Below, piece after piece: positions 25,099-32,779 of a stretch of 43,173 nt of DNA. The notes below the pieces were generated by a model. It saw nothing but the letters and a program-made list of their open reading frames with translations. It was not told the DNA's origin and ran no database searches. Source of the stretch: Streptomyces silaceus (lineage in GTDB: Bacteria; Actinomycetota; Actinomycetes; Streptomycetales; Streptomycetaceae); contig NZ_LIRJ01000051.1 of assembly GCF_001419745.1 (NCBI RefSeq), positions 1 through 43,173 on the forward strand. Direction: 5' to 3'. The translations under genes were made by a program, and so were the position numbers. The stretch's first letter is position 1. Each line of letters starts with the position of its first letter.

Positions 25099-25433
25099 CG
25101 GCAGCAGTCCTTGGCGGCGGCGTCCGGGCAGGTCTGGTCGGACTCGATGGCGACCACGGCGGCGAGCAGGTGGTCCAGGGCGTGGCCGAGGCGTTCGTCG
25201 GCGAGCTCGTAGCGGGTGCGGCGCCCGTCAGGCACGGTGACCACGAGACCGCAGTCGCGCAGGCAGGCCAGGTGGTTGGACAGCCGGGTCCGGGAGACGC
25301 CGAGCGTGTCGGCAAGGTCGGCGGGATACGCCGGCGCCCGGCGCAGCGCGAGCAGAACGCGACAGCGGATCGGTTCGGCGAGCGCCCGGCCGAAGCGGGC
25401 CAGCACCTCGATGTCGGAGGCAACAGTCAGCAC
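25095..25433 (-). CDS. cmtR: CmtR-like ArsR/SmtB metal-sensing repressor
   Basis: 112 residues from a GTG at 25433; an in-frame ATG at 25448 would add five residues. I prefer the GTG because a TACTGT hexamer ends 6 bases upstream, which fits a leaderless mRNA. With it the Cys residues fall at 57, 61 and 102 (NHLACLRDCGLV and SDQTCPD), the exact numbering I recall for the Cd(II)/Pb(II) ligands of Mycobacterium tuberculosis CmtR. The winged helix is clear (EPIRCRVLLALRRAPAYPADLADTLGVSRTRLSNHLACL, then GRRTRYELAD). It should repress its own operon until metal binds. It overlaps the CDF efflux gene by ATGA; in M. tuberculosis CmtR controls a P-type ATPase instead. Confidence 0.88.
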   Translation of the reverse strand: MLTVASDIEVLARFGRALAEPIRCRVLLALRRAPAYPADLADTLGVSRTRLSNHLACLRDCGLVVTVPDGRRTRYELADERLGHALDHLLAAVVAIESDQTCPDAAAKDCCR

Positions 25434-25439
25434 GTCGCG

Positions 25440-25477
25440 ACAGTACATCGCATCGTGAATTCAGGAAAGCCTGTACT
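25440..25477 (-). promoter_or_regulatory. Candidate cmtR promoter and operator
   Basis: On the minus strand TACTGT (25445-25440) is a -10 candidate. A perfect palindrome TGAATTCA (25456-25463) sits in the presumed -35/-10 spacer, and AGTACA (25442-25447) and TGTACT (25472-25477) form outer inverted arms. An ArsR-family repressor bound here would block RNA polymerase. Confidence 0.5.
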
Positions 25478-25691
25478 CAGACGGTGGGCCAGTCGGACGG
25501 GATCCGAAGGGAGCCGTGGCCGACACGGGCAGCCGCCGCACGGTCCGGCCGGCGAGCCGTCGGCGCAGCCGCCCGAATCGACAAGGCGGCACGAAGGACA
25601 CGGCCGAGAACGACCGACCGCCGAGCCGGGCGGGGGCCCGGACGAGCGGGTCGCGATCTCTGTGACCGGACTGCACGCGGCCGGCACTTCC

Positions 25692-26597
25692 TCAGGCCCG
25701 CCCGGTGGCCGGCGTCTCCCCGGCTTGAACCGCCGGTCGTTCGGCGATGACGAGCAGATGGCCGCTCATACCGTGAATGGACGGGTCGTCGGCAGTCCGA
25801 TAGGCGATGTCGAGCAGTCGCTGGTAGGCGTCGGGGTCCCGTTGCGCAAGCGCAGCGACTTCCGGCTGCGCCCAGGACAGGATGCCTTGCGATGCGAGCA
25901 GGCGCCGCACACGGAAACCGTGGTCCTCGAAGAAGGACGTGACATGGTCCGGGCGGGTGAGATATCCGCCGGTGAAGCGTCCGGGCCGCGCGTCGTCGTA
26001 ACGGCCTTCGTCCAGAATGAGATCGACCGCGCCGGTGGTGAAGGCGGCGGACCCGCGCTCGAGTACGGTGGAAACCAAGCGCATATAGCGCGGCATCACG
26101 GTTGTTATGAGCAGCCCTCCTGGTCGCAGGACTCGATGAGCTTCCCGTATGGCCTGACGTCGGTCGGTGCTGGAGGTCAGGTGGTAGAAGGGCCCCAGGC
26201 ACAATTGGGCATCAAAAGAAGCGTCGGGAAAGGCACTCAGATCCCGCGCGTCCGCTTCCGCGACGGCCTCCACATTCACGGCATCCTGCCGGGAAGCCCG
26301 TCCGACACGGTCGCGGGCAACGTCCAGCAACGCAGGTGACAGATCGGTGAGCGTCACCCGGTAGCCACGGCGGGCGAGCCACAGCGTCCACGTGCCTGGG
26401 CCCCCACCGTTGTCCAGAATCCGCGCGGGCGCAGGAGGCAGATGCTCCTCAAGTGCCCGCGCGTGCAGCTCCCGTTCGATGGCCCCGTCGGTGGGCCTGT
26501 CCAGCCGATCGGCCTCACGTTCCGCTGACTGCTCGTAGTAGTCCCGCACAACTGCTGCTGGATCGGGCCCCGTCGTCGTTCTCGTCACGGATCTCAT
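25692..26597 (-). CDS. Class I SAM-dependent methyltransferase
   Basis: 301 residues from the ATG at 26597. Motif I is ILDNGGGPGTWTLWLARRGY, followed by VTLTDLSPALLDVARDRV (acidic residue for SAM ribose), ADARDLSAFPDASFDAQLCLGPFYHL (motif II region) and AHRVLRPGGLLITTVMPRYM (post-motif III). The usual D-x-G-C-G in motif I is D-N-G-G-G. The C-terminal part (GGYLTRPDHVTSFFEDHGFRVRRLLASQGI, YRTADDPSIHGMSGHLLVIAERP) matches small-molecule methyltransferases of the UbiE/COQ5 type. A 20-base inverted repeat lies in the divergent promoter region. The substrate is unknown. Confidence 0.9.
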   Translation of the reverse strand: MRSVTRTTTGPDPAAVVRDYYEQSAEREADRLDRPTDGAIERELHARALEEHLPPAPARILDNGGGPGTWTLWLARRGYRVTLTDLSPALLDVARDRVGRASRQDAVNVEAVAEADARDLSAFPDASFDAQLCLGPFYHLTSSTDRRQAIREAHRVLRPGGLLITTVMPRYMRLVSTVLERGSAAFTTGAVDLILDEGRYDDARPGRFTGGYLTRPDHVTSFFEDHGFRVRRLLASQGILSWAQPEVAALAQRDPDAYQRLLDIAYRTADDPSIHGMSGHLLVIAERPAVQAGETPATGRA

Positions 26598-26629
26598 GAT
26601 CCAGATCCGGCAGACCACAGTCCAAGGTC

Positions 26630-26649
26630 ATGGCAAGGTTTCATGCCAT
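26630..26649. promoter_or_regulatory. 20-bp inverted repeat upstream of methyltransferase gene
   Basis: ATGGCAAGGTTTCATGCCAT has perfect 6-base arms (ATGGCA/TGCCAT) around an 8-base centre, 33 bases before the methyltransferase start. It is a likely dimeric repressor site. Confidence 0.45.
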
Positions 26650-26891
26650 CTACATATTGGCCTGCCTTCGCCGAAATGAGACTGCCTAGGGCGCTTTCTC
26701 TTTCTTCGGCTCATCTGCTGGTTGATGCGGGCGGGCGGTGGCGGGATCACCGGCAGGTGCCCGCCGCCCGCTTCTGTTCGCAAGGCCGCCGACCCGGGCA
26801 CTTGTCGAGTTCGGTGTGGAGCGACACGCATCGCGGGTGTCTCCATCTTCTCCTGCGCCCATTGAGTGCGCCGCTTACCATCAGTCGGAAC

Positions 26892-27275
26892 ATGACGACG
26901 CGGCAGATGCGATCCCGGTACGGCACCGTCCGTGCGGCTCTGCTCGCCCTCATCTTGGTGTGCCTCGTCCCGCTGTTCGGCATCAACGGCGCGGCAGACT
27001 CCCGCACCGCCGGACCGACGGCCGAACGCGCCGCCATCGCCGTCGCCTTCCCCTCTCGCGCAGATGCGCGCGCCGAGGAGCCCGGCTGCAGCGAAGGCCA
27101 GCCGGGAGCGCCGTTCGGCGCACGCGCTCTGAGCCCCGACCAGCCGGGGCCGCACGTCCCCAAGCCGACACCCGCCTCCGCCGGCCCACAGGACGACATC
27201 CCGGCTCTTGCCCTCGCGTCGCCCCCGGGCACCACCGCGGTCGACCTGCACAGAATCCAGATCAGCAGAACGTAG
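26892..27275 (+). CDS. Small exported or membrane-anchored protein of unknown function
   Basis: 127 residues from an ATG at 26892. The N-terminus (MTTRQMRSRYGTVRAALLALILVCLVPL) is a signal peptide or anchor: basic start, hydrophobic helix, then FGINGAADSR. The remainder is Ala/Pro-rich with one Cys and no domain I recognise, probably disordered. No strong ribosome site is visible. It precedes the DoxX gene by 110 bases on the same strand, and the pair may share a promoter from the divergent region at about 26.6-26.9 kb. Confidence 0.5.
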   Translation: MTTRQMRSRYGTVRAALLALILVCLVPLFGINGAADSRTAGPTAERAAIAVAFPSRADARAEEPGCSEGQPGAPFGARALSPDQPGPHVPKPTPASAGPQDDIPALALASPPGTTAVDLHRIQISRT

Positions 27276-27385
27276 ACGGGCTCTCTCCCCCCGTCCACGG
27301 CCGACCAGCCCAAACTGAGCCGGTCGGTGCCTCTGTGCTGCGCCTTCACCCGCAGCCGCCACGCTCAAGTACAGGAGAGACACTC

Positions 27386-27940
27386 ATGTCCGTATTCACC
27401 GACGCGCGCACCACCCCGCCCGGCGACGCTGCTTCTCCCGCCACGTCCACCCAGTCCGGCGCTGACCTCGGTCTGCTGATCCTGCGCTGGGCGGTCGGTC
27501 TGACGATGGCCGCCCACGGAAGCCAGAAGCTGTTCGGCTGGTTCGGCGGGGGCGGCCTCGACGGCACCGCGGGCTTCTTCGAGAGCAGCGGCTACACCGC
27601 CGCGAAAGCCATGGCGGTGGTCGCCGCTCTCACCGAGACCCTGTGCGGCCTCGGCCTCGTCGTCGGCCTGCTCACCCCGCTCGCCGGAGCAGGCATCGTC
27701 GGCGTCATGCTCAACGTCATCGCGGTGAAGTGGGGCAACGGCTTCTTCGGCCCCACCGGCATCGAGTACGAGCTGTTGCTGCTCATCGCAGCCGCGAGCC
27801 TGACGCTGGCGGGCCCCGGCAGGTACGCGGCCGACCGGCTCCTGCCCGTACTGCGCACGCACCGGCTCTCCCACGGCATCGCCGCCGTGGCACTCGGCGC
27901 GGCCGCCGCCGGCATCGTCCTGGTGACCCTTCGCTCGTAA
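27386..27940 (+). CDS. DoxX family membrane protein
   Basis: 184 residues, with AGGAGA 8 bases before the ATG. The soluble Ala/Thr-rich N-terminus is followed by four helices typical of DoxX: LGLLILRWAVGLTMAAHGSQKLFGWFGGGGLDG (the conserved H-G-x-x-K-LFGWFGG), AAKAMAVVAALTETLCGLGLVVGLLTPLAG, GIVGVMLNVIAVKW and YELLLLIAAASLTLAGPGRYAADRLL. A fifth hydrophobic stretch closes the protein. DoxX proteins join membrane redox complexes (for example DoxX-SodA-SseA in mycobacteria), but most are uncharacterised. A strong hairpin follows the gene. Confidence 0.92.
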   Translation: MSVFTDARTTPPGDAASPATSTQSGADLGLLILRWAVGLTMAAHGSQKLFGWFGGGGLDGTAGFFESSGYTAAKAMAVVAALTETLCGLGLVVGLLTPLAGAGIVGVMLNVIAVKWGNGFFGPTGIEYELLLLIAAASLTLAGPGRYAADRLLPVLRTHRLSHGIAAVALGAAAAGIVLVTLRS

Positions 27941-27957
27941 CACCCCACTGAGATGAG

Positions 27958-28000
27958 TCCAGGGGCTTTCCACACCGGTTGGCGTGGGGAAGCCCCTGGA
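27958..28000. terminator. Strong bidirectional-type hairpin between doxX and the DeoR-type gene
   Basis: TCCAGGGGCTTTCC pairs with GGGGAAGCCCCTGGA over about 14 bp with one G-U pair and a loop of about 14 bases. It lies 18 bases after the DoxX stop and before the end of the convergent DeoR-type gene, so it probably ends both transcripts. Confidence 0.75.
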
Positions 28001-28101
28001 CCACACGCACTCGGCCCGAGTTCACCACGTCTCATGACCTACCGAGCCCGTGTCACACGGACGCGCCAGCCCATTTCGCGACTGAGGACCTCAAGCCGCC
28101 C

Positions 28102-28896
28102 TCACACCCGCAACACCTCCGGTCCAAGCAGCGCGTAGCGTCGGGCCTCGGTCGGGGACAGCCGGGTGTCGGTGACGATCGCCTCGAAGGAACGCGCGTC
28201 GGCGAAGCGGCAGAAGCTCACCGCGCCGAACTTGGAGTACACCCCGGAGAACACGCGTCGGCGCGAGACGCGCATGGCCTGCTGCTTGATCGCGCTGACC
28301 GTCGGGTCGGGAGTGGTGAGGCCGTGTTCGCGGGAGATTCCGTTGGCGCCCACGTAGGCCAAGTCGATGACGAACTCGGACAGCATCTGGGCCGCCCAGT
28401 GGTCGACGGTGGCCATCGTGCCGCCGCGGACCCGGCCGCCGAGGAGCAGGACCGTGATCTTCGGTCTGGCCGCGAGGCCTTGGGCCGTGGCGAGCGACGC
28501 GGTGATCACGGTGAGCGGCCGGTCGTCGGGCAGCGCCTGTGCGATCAGCTGCGGGGTGTAGCCCTCGTCGATGAAGACCGTCTCGGCATCCCCGAGGAGT
28601 TCCACGGCGGCCGCCGCGATCCGCGCCTTCTCCGCGACGTGCATCCCCGTGCGGAACTCCAGCGTCGTCTCGAAACCCCTGCTCTCCACCGGGTACGCGC
28701 CCCCGTGCGTACGACGCACCAAGCCGCGCCGCTCCAGCACGCTCAGGTCGCGTCGCACCGTCTCCTTGGAAACCCCCAGGTCAGCGGCGATCGCGGTCAC
28801 GTCAACGGATCCTGCTCGGCGCGCGCTCGTCACGATGCGGCGGCGCCGTTCATCGCCCTCCGCAACGGCCGCGCGGCCTATGACCATGTCTGTCAT
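28102..28896 (-). CDS. DeoR/GlpR-family transcriptional regulator
   Basis: 264 residues from the ATG at 28896, with GGGGGAGGG about 6 bases upstream. The N-terminal DeoR helix-turn-helix is RRRRIVTSARRAGSVDVTAIAADLGVSKETVRRDLSVLERRGLVRRTHGGAY. The C-terminal sugar-phosphate isomerase-like sensor domain includes EKARIAAAAVELL, TVFIDEGYTPQLIAQAL, LLLGGRVRGGTMATVD, DLAYVGANGIS and KQQAMRVSRRRVF with the family's conserved binding residues. Such proteins repress sugar-use genes until a sugar phosphate binds. No sugar operon is adjacent. Its upstream region is shared with the divergent SARP gene and holds SARP-type direct repeats. Confidence 0.9.
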   Translation of the reverse strand: MTDMVIGRAAVAEGDERRRRIVTSARRAGSVDVTAIAADLGVSKETVRRDLSVLERRGLVRRTHGGAYPVESRGFETTLEFRTGMHVAEKARIAAAAVELLGDAETVFIDEGYTPQLIAQALPDDRPLTVITASLATAQGLAARPKITVLLLGGRVRGGTMATVDHWAAQMLSEFVIDLAYVGANGISREHGLTTPDPTVSAIKQQAMRVSRRRVFSGVYSKFGAVSFCRFADARSFEAIVTDTRLSPTEARRYALLGPEVLRV

Positions 28897-29054
28897 GCGT
28901 CGCCCTCCCCCGTGTCGACTTCAGCCGGGCCCCTGTCCCATCAGTCGGGCCGACCGTCTCCTGCCCCCACGCATCACACCTGTACGGGGCGTGCGACCAG
29001 CCGGTTCAACTGACTGCCGGGCACACGTGTCATTCCGGCCGCCGCGTGGCCGCG

Positions 29055-29093
29055 AGCGTAGACGAGGTGGCGTGTCGAAAAGGTGTCGAAAAA
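29055..29093 (-). promoter_or_regulatory. SARP-type direct repeats with -10 element facing the DeoR-type gene
   Basis: On the minus strand TCGACAC occurs twice exactly 11 bases apart (29089-29083 and 29078-29072), inside identical 10-base blocks. A TACGCT -10 candidate (29060-29055) follows after 11 bases. SARP activators bind heptamer repeats of TCGAG-type at 11-bp period near the -10. Confidence 0.5.
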
Positions 29094-29122
29094 GCTTCGC
29101 GGCGGACTCGACCGCCGCCGCT

Positions 29123-29156
29123 GTGACCGGGCGGTCACCGCGGGGCCGACTACAGT
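29123..29156 (+). promoter_or_regulatory. Inverted repeat and leaderless -10 of SARP gene
   Basis: GTGACC-GGGC-GGTCAC (29123-29138) is a perfect inverted repeat. TACAGT (29151-29156) lies 7 bases before the ATG at 29164, the position expected for a leaderless transcript. There is no ribosome site. A repressor on the palindrome would cover the -35 region. Confidence 0.45.
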
Positions 29157-29163
29157 CTTGGCT

Positions 29164-32061
29164 ATGCGGTTCACGGTGCTCGGACCGGTCAGGGCATGGT
29201 GTGGTGACACAGAGCTCGCTCTGGGTCCGCCCAAGCAACGGGCGCTGCTGGCCCTCTTGTTGGTACGGGCGGGTACGCCGGTGAGCCTGAGCGACATGGT
29301 CGACGTACTGTGGCCGCAGGGTCCGCCCAAGAGCGCGACGAACGTCGTGCGCCATCACGTGGGCTCGCTGCGGCGCCTGCTGGGCCAAGAGACACCGAAG
29401 GCTGGAGACAGGGCAGCCGGGGCGGTGGTGCGGTGCTCCGGAGGCTACCGCCTCGACACCCACGCCGACGGTCTGGACCTGCTGGTCTTCCGCCGCTTGG
29501 CGGCGCGGGCCGGGCAGGCGGCGAGCGAGGGCTCGCCGAAGACCGCGACCGACCTGTACGACGAGGCGCTCGCGCTGTGGCGCGGGCCGGTCGCCGACGG
29601 TGTCCCCGCGGACATCCGGGCACACCCGGTGTTCACCGCCGTGGACGAGGAGTGCGTCAACGCCGTACGCCACGCCGCCGTCGACGCCCTGGCCTCCGGT
29701 GCACCGGAGCGTGTCCTCGCCCCGCTGCGTCGGGCCGCCGCCACCCATCCTCTGGACGAGCCGCTCCAAGCTCGCCTGGTGCTCGTCCTCGCGGCCGCCG
29801 GGCGCCAGGCCGAGGCGCTCGCGACGTACCACGCCGTACGGGACCGACTGGCCGACGAGTTGGGTATCGCTCCCGGGCGCGAGCTGACGGACGCACAGCA
29901 GCGCGTGCTCGACCAGGACGCCTCCGACGGACGACGATGCGGTACGCCCCCGGGGCCGGACGCCGGCGACGCGGCAGGCGCCCGCCGTGACCCGCAGCCC
30001 GCAGCACCGTCCGGAACCCGCACCCCGCCGGCCCGTCCCGCCCAGCTCCCCGCCGACCTACCGGTGTTCGCCGGCCGACGCGGCGAACTCGCCCGCGTCA
30101 TAGCTCTGTTACTCCGACTCGGCTCCCCCGGCGCCCCTTCCCGCGCCACGGCGATCACCACGATCGAGGGAATGGCGGGCGTCGGCAAAACGGCCTTGGC
30201 CGTGCACTGGGCCCACCGCGTCGCCCACCACTTTCCAGACGGCCAGCTCTACGCGAACCTGCGGGGCTTCGATCCTGCTGGAGCAGCCGTGGATCCTGGC
30301 GATGTCCTGCGCTCCTTCCTCTATGGCTTGGGCGTGCATCCGCGCGACATGCCCGCAGGACCCGACGCCCAATCCGCTTTCTTCCGGAGCCTGTTGGCCG
30401 ATCGCCGCGTGCTGGTTCTGCTCGACAACGCTCGCGACTCCGCGCAGGTACGGCCCTTGCTGCCTGGTTCACCCGGCTCTCTCGTCATCGTCACCAGCCG
30501 CAGTCGACTCCAAGGCCTGATCGCCGCCGACGGCGCCCAGTCGCTCACCCTGGGCCCGCTCAGTGACGCCGAAGCACGCGACGTCCTGTCCCAGCGCATC
30601 GGGGCGCGGCGGCTCGCCGCCGAACCGGCTGCCGCCGAGGCCATCATCGCCCTGTGCGGCCGATTACCCCTGGCCCTCGCCATCGTGGCGGCGCGCGCCA
30701 CAGCAGGCCCCGTCCTCCCGCTGGCATCGATCGCCGCCGAGTTGCGCGAGGGCCACGGCAGCCTGGACGCGTTCTCCGGCGACGAGGCCGACGTCCGAGC
30801 CGTGTTCTCCTGGTCCCACCGGGCACTCACCCCCGTGGCCGCGCGGCTGTTCCGCCTCCTGGCACTCCATCCCGGCCCCGACGCCTCCCGATCCGCCGCA
30901 ACGAGTTTGGCCGGCCTGACGTCGGGCGAGGCCCGCACGGCACTGACCTCCCTGGTCCGCGCCCACCTCCTGATCGAGCACGCCCCGGGCCGCTACACCA
31001 GCCACGATCTGCTGCGCGCCTACGCGGACGAACTCCGCCACGAAGAGGAGAGCGAGCAAGGGTGCCGAGAGGCGCTCGGGCGACTCCTCGACCACGCCCT
31101 GCGTACCGCACAGACCGCGGTCGACCTGCTCTTCCCGCACCGCGTAGAACGTGAGGCGCCGCCCTCGCGCCACGCCGGCAGCGCACCCGAGCACCTCATC
31201 GGACGGGATTCCGCCGCCGCATGGCTCACCGTCGAACTCCCGGGACTGCTCTCCCTGGTCGAGCGCGCCGCAACCGCCGGATTCGCCACCCACGCCTGGC
31301 AGTTGGCGCTCGCTCTGGAGCTCTTCCTGGACCGTCGAGGCCTCAGGGAGGAACAGATCGCCGTGCAGCGCGCCGCCCTGGCTGCCGCCAAGCGCCGCGA
31401 CGATCGGCTCGGGCAGGCCCACATCCATCGCACGCTGGGCTTCGCCCTGCACCGCGTCAGCGCGGACGCGGAGGCGGAGTCCCACCTCGGCCGCGCCCTG
31501 GATCTGTTCACCGCCCTCGGCCACCGCGACGGCCAGGCCCGCACGCTGCGGAGCCTCGCCTTCCTGGCCAACAGCCGCGTCTGCCACCAGGATGCCCTGG
31601 ACCACTACGCCCAGGCTCTCGCCCACTACCGTGCGACGGACAACGTCAGCAGGCAGGCCTGCGTACTCAACGAGATCGGCTGGACCCACATCCTGCGTGG
31701 CGGGCACCAGGAGGCCCTGACGCAGTGCACCACGGCCGTCGCCCTGCACCAGACGACCGGAGACATCAATGGCGAGGCCGCCGCCTGGGACAGCCTCGGG
31801 TATGCCCATCACCATCTCAGGCAGTACACCCACGCCCTGTCCTGCTACCGCCAGGCCCTCGTCCTCTTCCGGGAGATCGGCGACCGCACCCTTGAGGCAG
31901 ACACGCTCGGCCACATCGGCGACACACTGCACGAACAGGGCAACCACGCTTCGGCACACGCCAGTTGGGGACAGGCCGCGGCCATTCTCGCCGAGTTGGG
32001 CCATCCGGACACCGGCCAACTATTGAAGAAGCTGCACGACGCGGCGGCGGATCCCCCCTGA
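29164..32061 (+). CDS. AfsR-like SARP regulator (OmpR-HTH, BTAD, NB-ARC, TPR)
   Basis: 965 residues from the ATG at 29164. Domains: SARP winged helix, about 1-95 (MRFTVLGPVRAWCGDTELAL, KQRALLALLLVRAG); bacterial transcriptional activation domain, about 98-245 (FRRLAARAGQAASEG, DEPLQARLVLVLAAAGRQAEALATY); NB-ARC ATPase with Walker A GMAGVGKTAL near residue 337, RRVLVLLDNARD and VTSRSRLQGL; then TPRs, about 740-955 (GQAHIHRTLGFALHRV, CVLNEIGWTHILRGGHQEAL, LEADTLGHIGDTLHEQGNHA). This is the AfsR/Cvm7 layout. Two in-frame TTA codons (30109-30111 and 30664-30666) imply bldA-dependent translation. Divergent from the DeoR-type gene, it is a candidate activator of the clavam genes. Confidence 0.93.
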   Translation: MRFTVLGPVRAWCGDTELALGPPKQRALLALLLVRAGTPVSLSDMVDVLWPQGPPKSATNVVRHHVGSLRRLLGQETPKAGDRAAGAVVRCSGGYRLDTHADGLDLLVFRRLAARAGQAASEGSPKTATDLYDEALALWRGPVADGVPADIRAHPVFTAVDEECVNAVRHAAVDALASGAPERVLAPLRRAAATHPLDEPLQARLVLVLAAAGRQAEALATYHAVRDRLADELGIAPGRELTDAQQRVLDQDASDGRRCGTPPGPDAGDAAGARRDPQPAAPSGTRTPPARPAQLPADLPVFAGRRGELARVIALLLRLGSPGAPSRATAITTIEGMAGVGKTALAVHWAHRVAHHFPDGQLYANLRGFDPAGAAVDPGDVLRSFLYGLGVHPRDMPAGPDAQSAFFRSLLADRRVLVLLDNARDSAQVRPLLPGSPGSLVIVTSRSRLQGLIAADGAQSLTLGPLSDAEARDVLSQRIGARRLAAEPAAAEAIIALCGRLPLALAIVAARATAGPVLPLASIAAELREGHGSLDAFSGDEADVRAVFSWSHRALTPVAARLFRLLALHPGPDASRSAATSLAGLTSGEARTALTSLVRAHLLIEHAPGRYTSHDLLRAYADELRHEEESEQGCREALGRLLDHALRTAQTAVDLLFPHRVEREAPPSRHAGSAPEHLIGRDSAAAWLTVELPGLLSLVERAATAGFATHAWQLALALELFLDRRGLREEQIAVQRAALAAAKRRDDRLGQAHIHRTLGFALHRVSADAEAESHLGRALDLFTALGHRDGQARTLRSLAFLANSRVCHQDALDHYAQALAHYRATDNVSRQACVLNEIGWTHILRGGHQEALTQCTTAVALHQTTGDINGEAAAWDSLGYAHHHLRQYTHALSCYRQALVLFREIGDRTLEADTLGHIGDTLHEQGNHASAHASWGQAAAILAELGHPDTGQLLKKLHDAAADPP

Positions 32062-32221
32062 GAACACACCTCACGATGCCAACGGGTCAAGCTGCGGCTG
32101 CGAGTTCGTCGGGGAAGGCGGCAACGACGGCGAAGTCTCTTGGCGCCGGGCGACGTCCGCTACGGAGTCCGGCCATCCAGCGCGCGGCCGCCCCGGGTCA
32201 GAAGGGCCTCGCAGGCGCCTG

Positions 32222-32758
32222 TCACGGCAGGCTCTGGACGGCTCGCGGCGCGTACGTTCCGTAGCCGCCGCCCAGGAAGACCAGCGGCGGCCCCTGCTCT
32301 CCCGTGCCCATCGCTCGTACCGAGCCCGTGACGAACCAGTGGTCGCCCGCTTCGCACTGACCGTGCAGGGCGCAGTCGACCCAGGCGACGGCGTCGGTCA
32401 GCAGAGGGCAGCCCGAGGGCGACCACCGGTAGGGCACGTCCCAGCGGCCGGGCGACTTCGCGGCGAACGCCTCGCACACGCCTCTCTGCCCGGCACTCAG
32501 CACGCTGACACAGAATCGGCCCGCGGCCCGGATGAGAGGCCATGTCGTCGACGTGCGTGCGGGCAGGAAACCCACCAGGGGCGGGTCCAGGGACACCGAG
32601 GTGAAAGTGCCGACGATCATCCCGAGCGGGTCCGTCCCGGAACGCCGTGCGGGCGCGGTCACCAGGGCGACTCCCGTGGGACAACGACCCAGTACCGTAC
32701 GGAAATCCAGCGTGTGTCCCGTGTCCGGAGAGACCACGGAATCGGAGGCGTTCCTCAT
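32222..32758 (-). CDS. Flavin reductase (Cvm3-like)
   Basis: 178 residues. This is a flavin reductase-like split-barrel protein: FRTVLGRCPTGVALVTAP near the start, PLGMIVGTFTSVSLDPPLVGFLPAR (flavin-binding core), FCVSVLSAGQRGVCEAFA and the late DHWFVTGSVRAMG with G-x-Y. Members use NADH or NADPH to supply reduced FMN or FAD to a partner monooxygenase. It is 21 bases downstream of the oat-like gene on the same strand. S. clavuligerus has a flavin reductase, cvm3, in its clavam cluster, where a luciferase-like monooxygenase (cvm5) is also encoded; no such partner lies in this window. Confidence 0.88.
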   Translation of the reverse strand: MRNASDSVVSPDTGHTLDFRTVLGRCPTGVALVTAPARRSGTDPLGMIVGTFTSVSLDPPLVGFLPARTSTTWPLIRAAGRFCVSVLSAGQRGVCEAFAAKSPGRWDVPYRWSPSGCPLLTDAVAWVDCALHGQCEAGDHWFVTGSVRAMGTGEQGPPLVFLGGGYGTYAPRAVQSLP

Positions 32759-32779
32759 GACGTCACCGGGCCCGTGGAG

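Noticed and set aside
32062..32221. Small gene between the convergent SARP and flavin reductase genes
   Set aside because: A minus-strand ending like RDFAVVAAFPDELAAAA looks coding but has no start or identifiable family in 160 bases; at most a trace of lost sequence.
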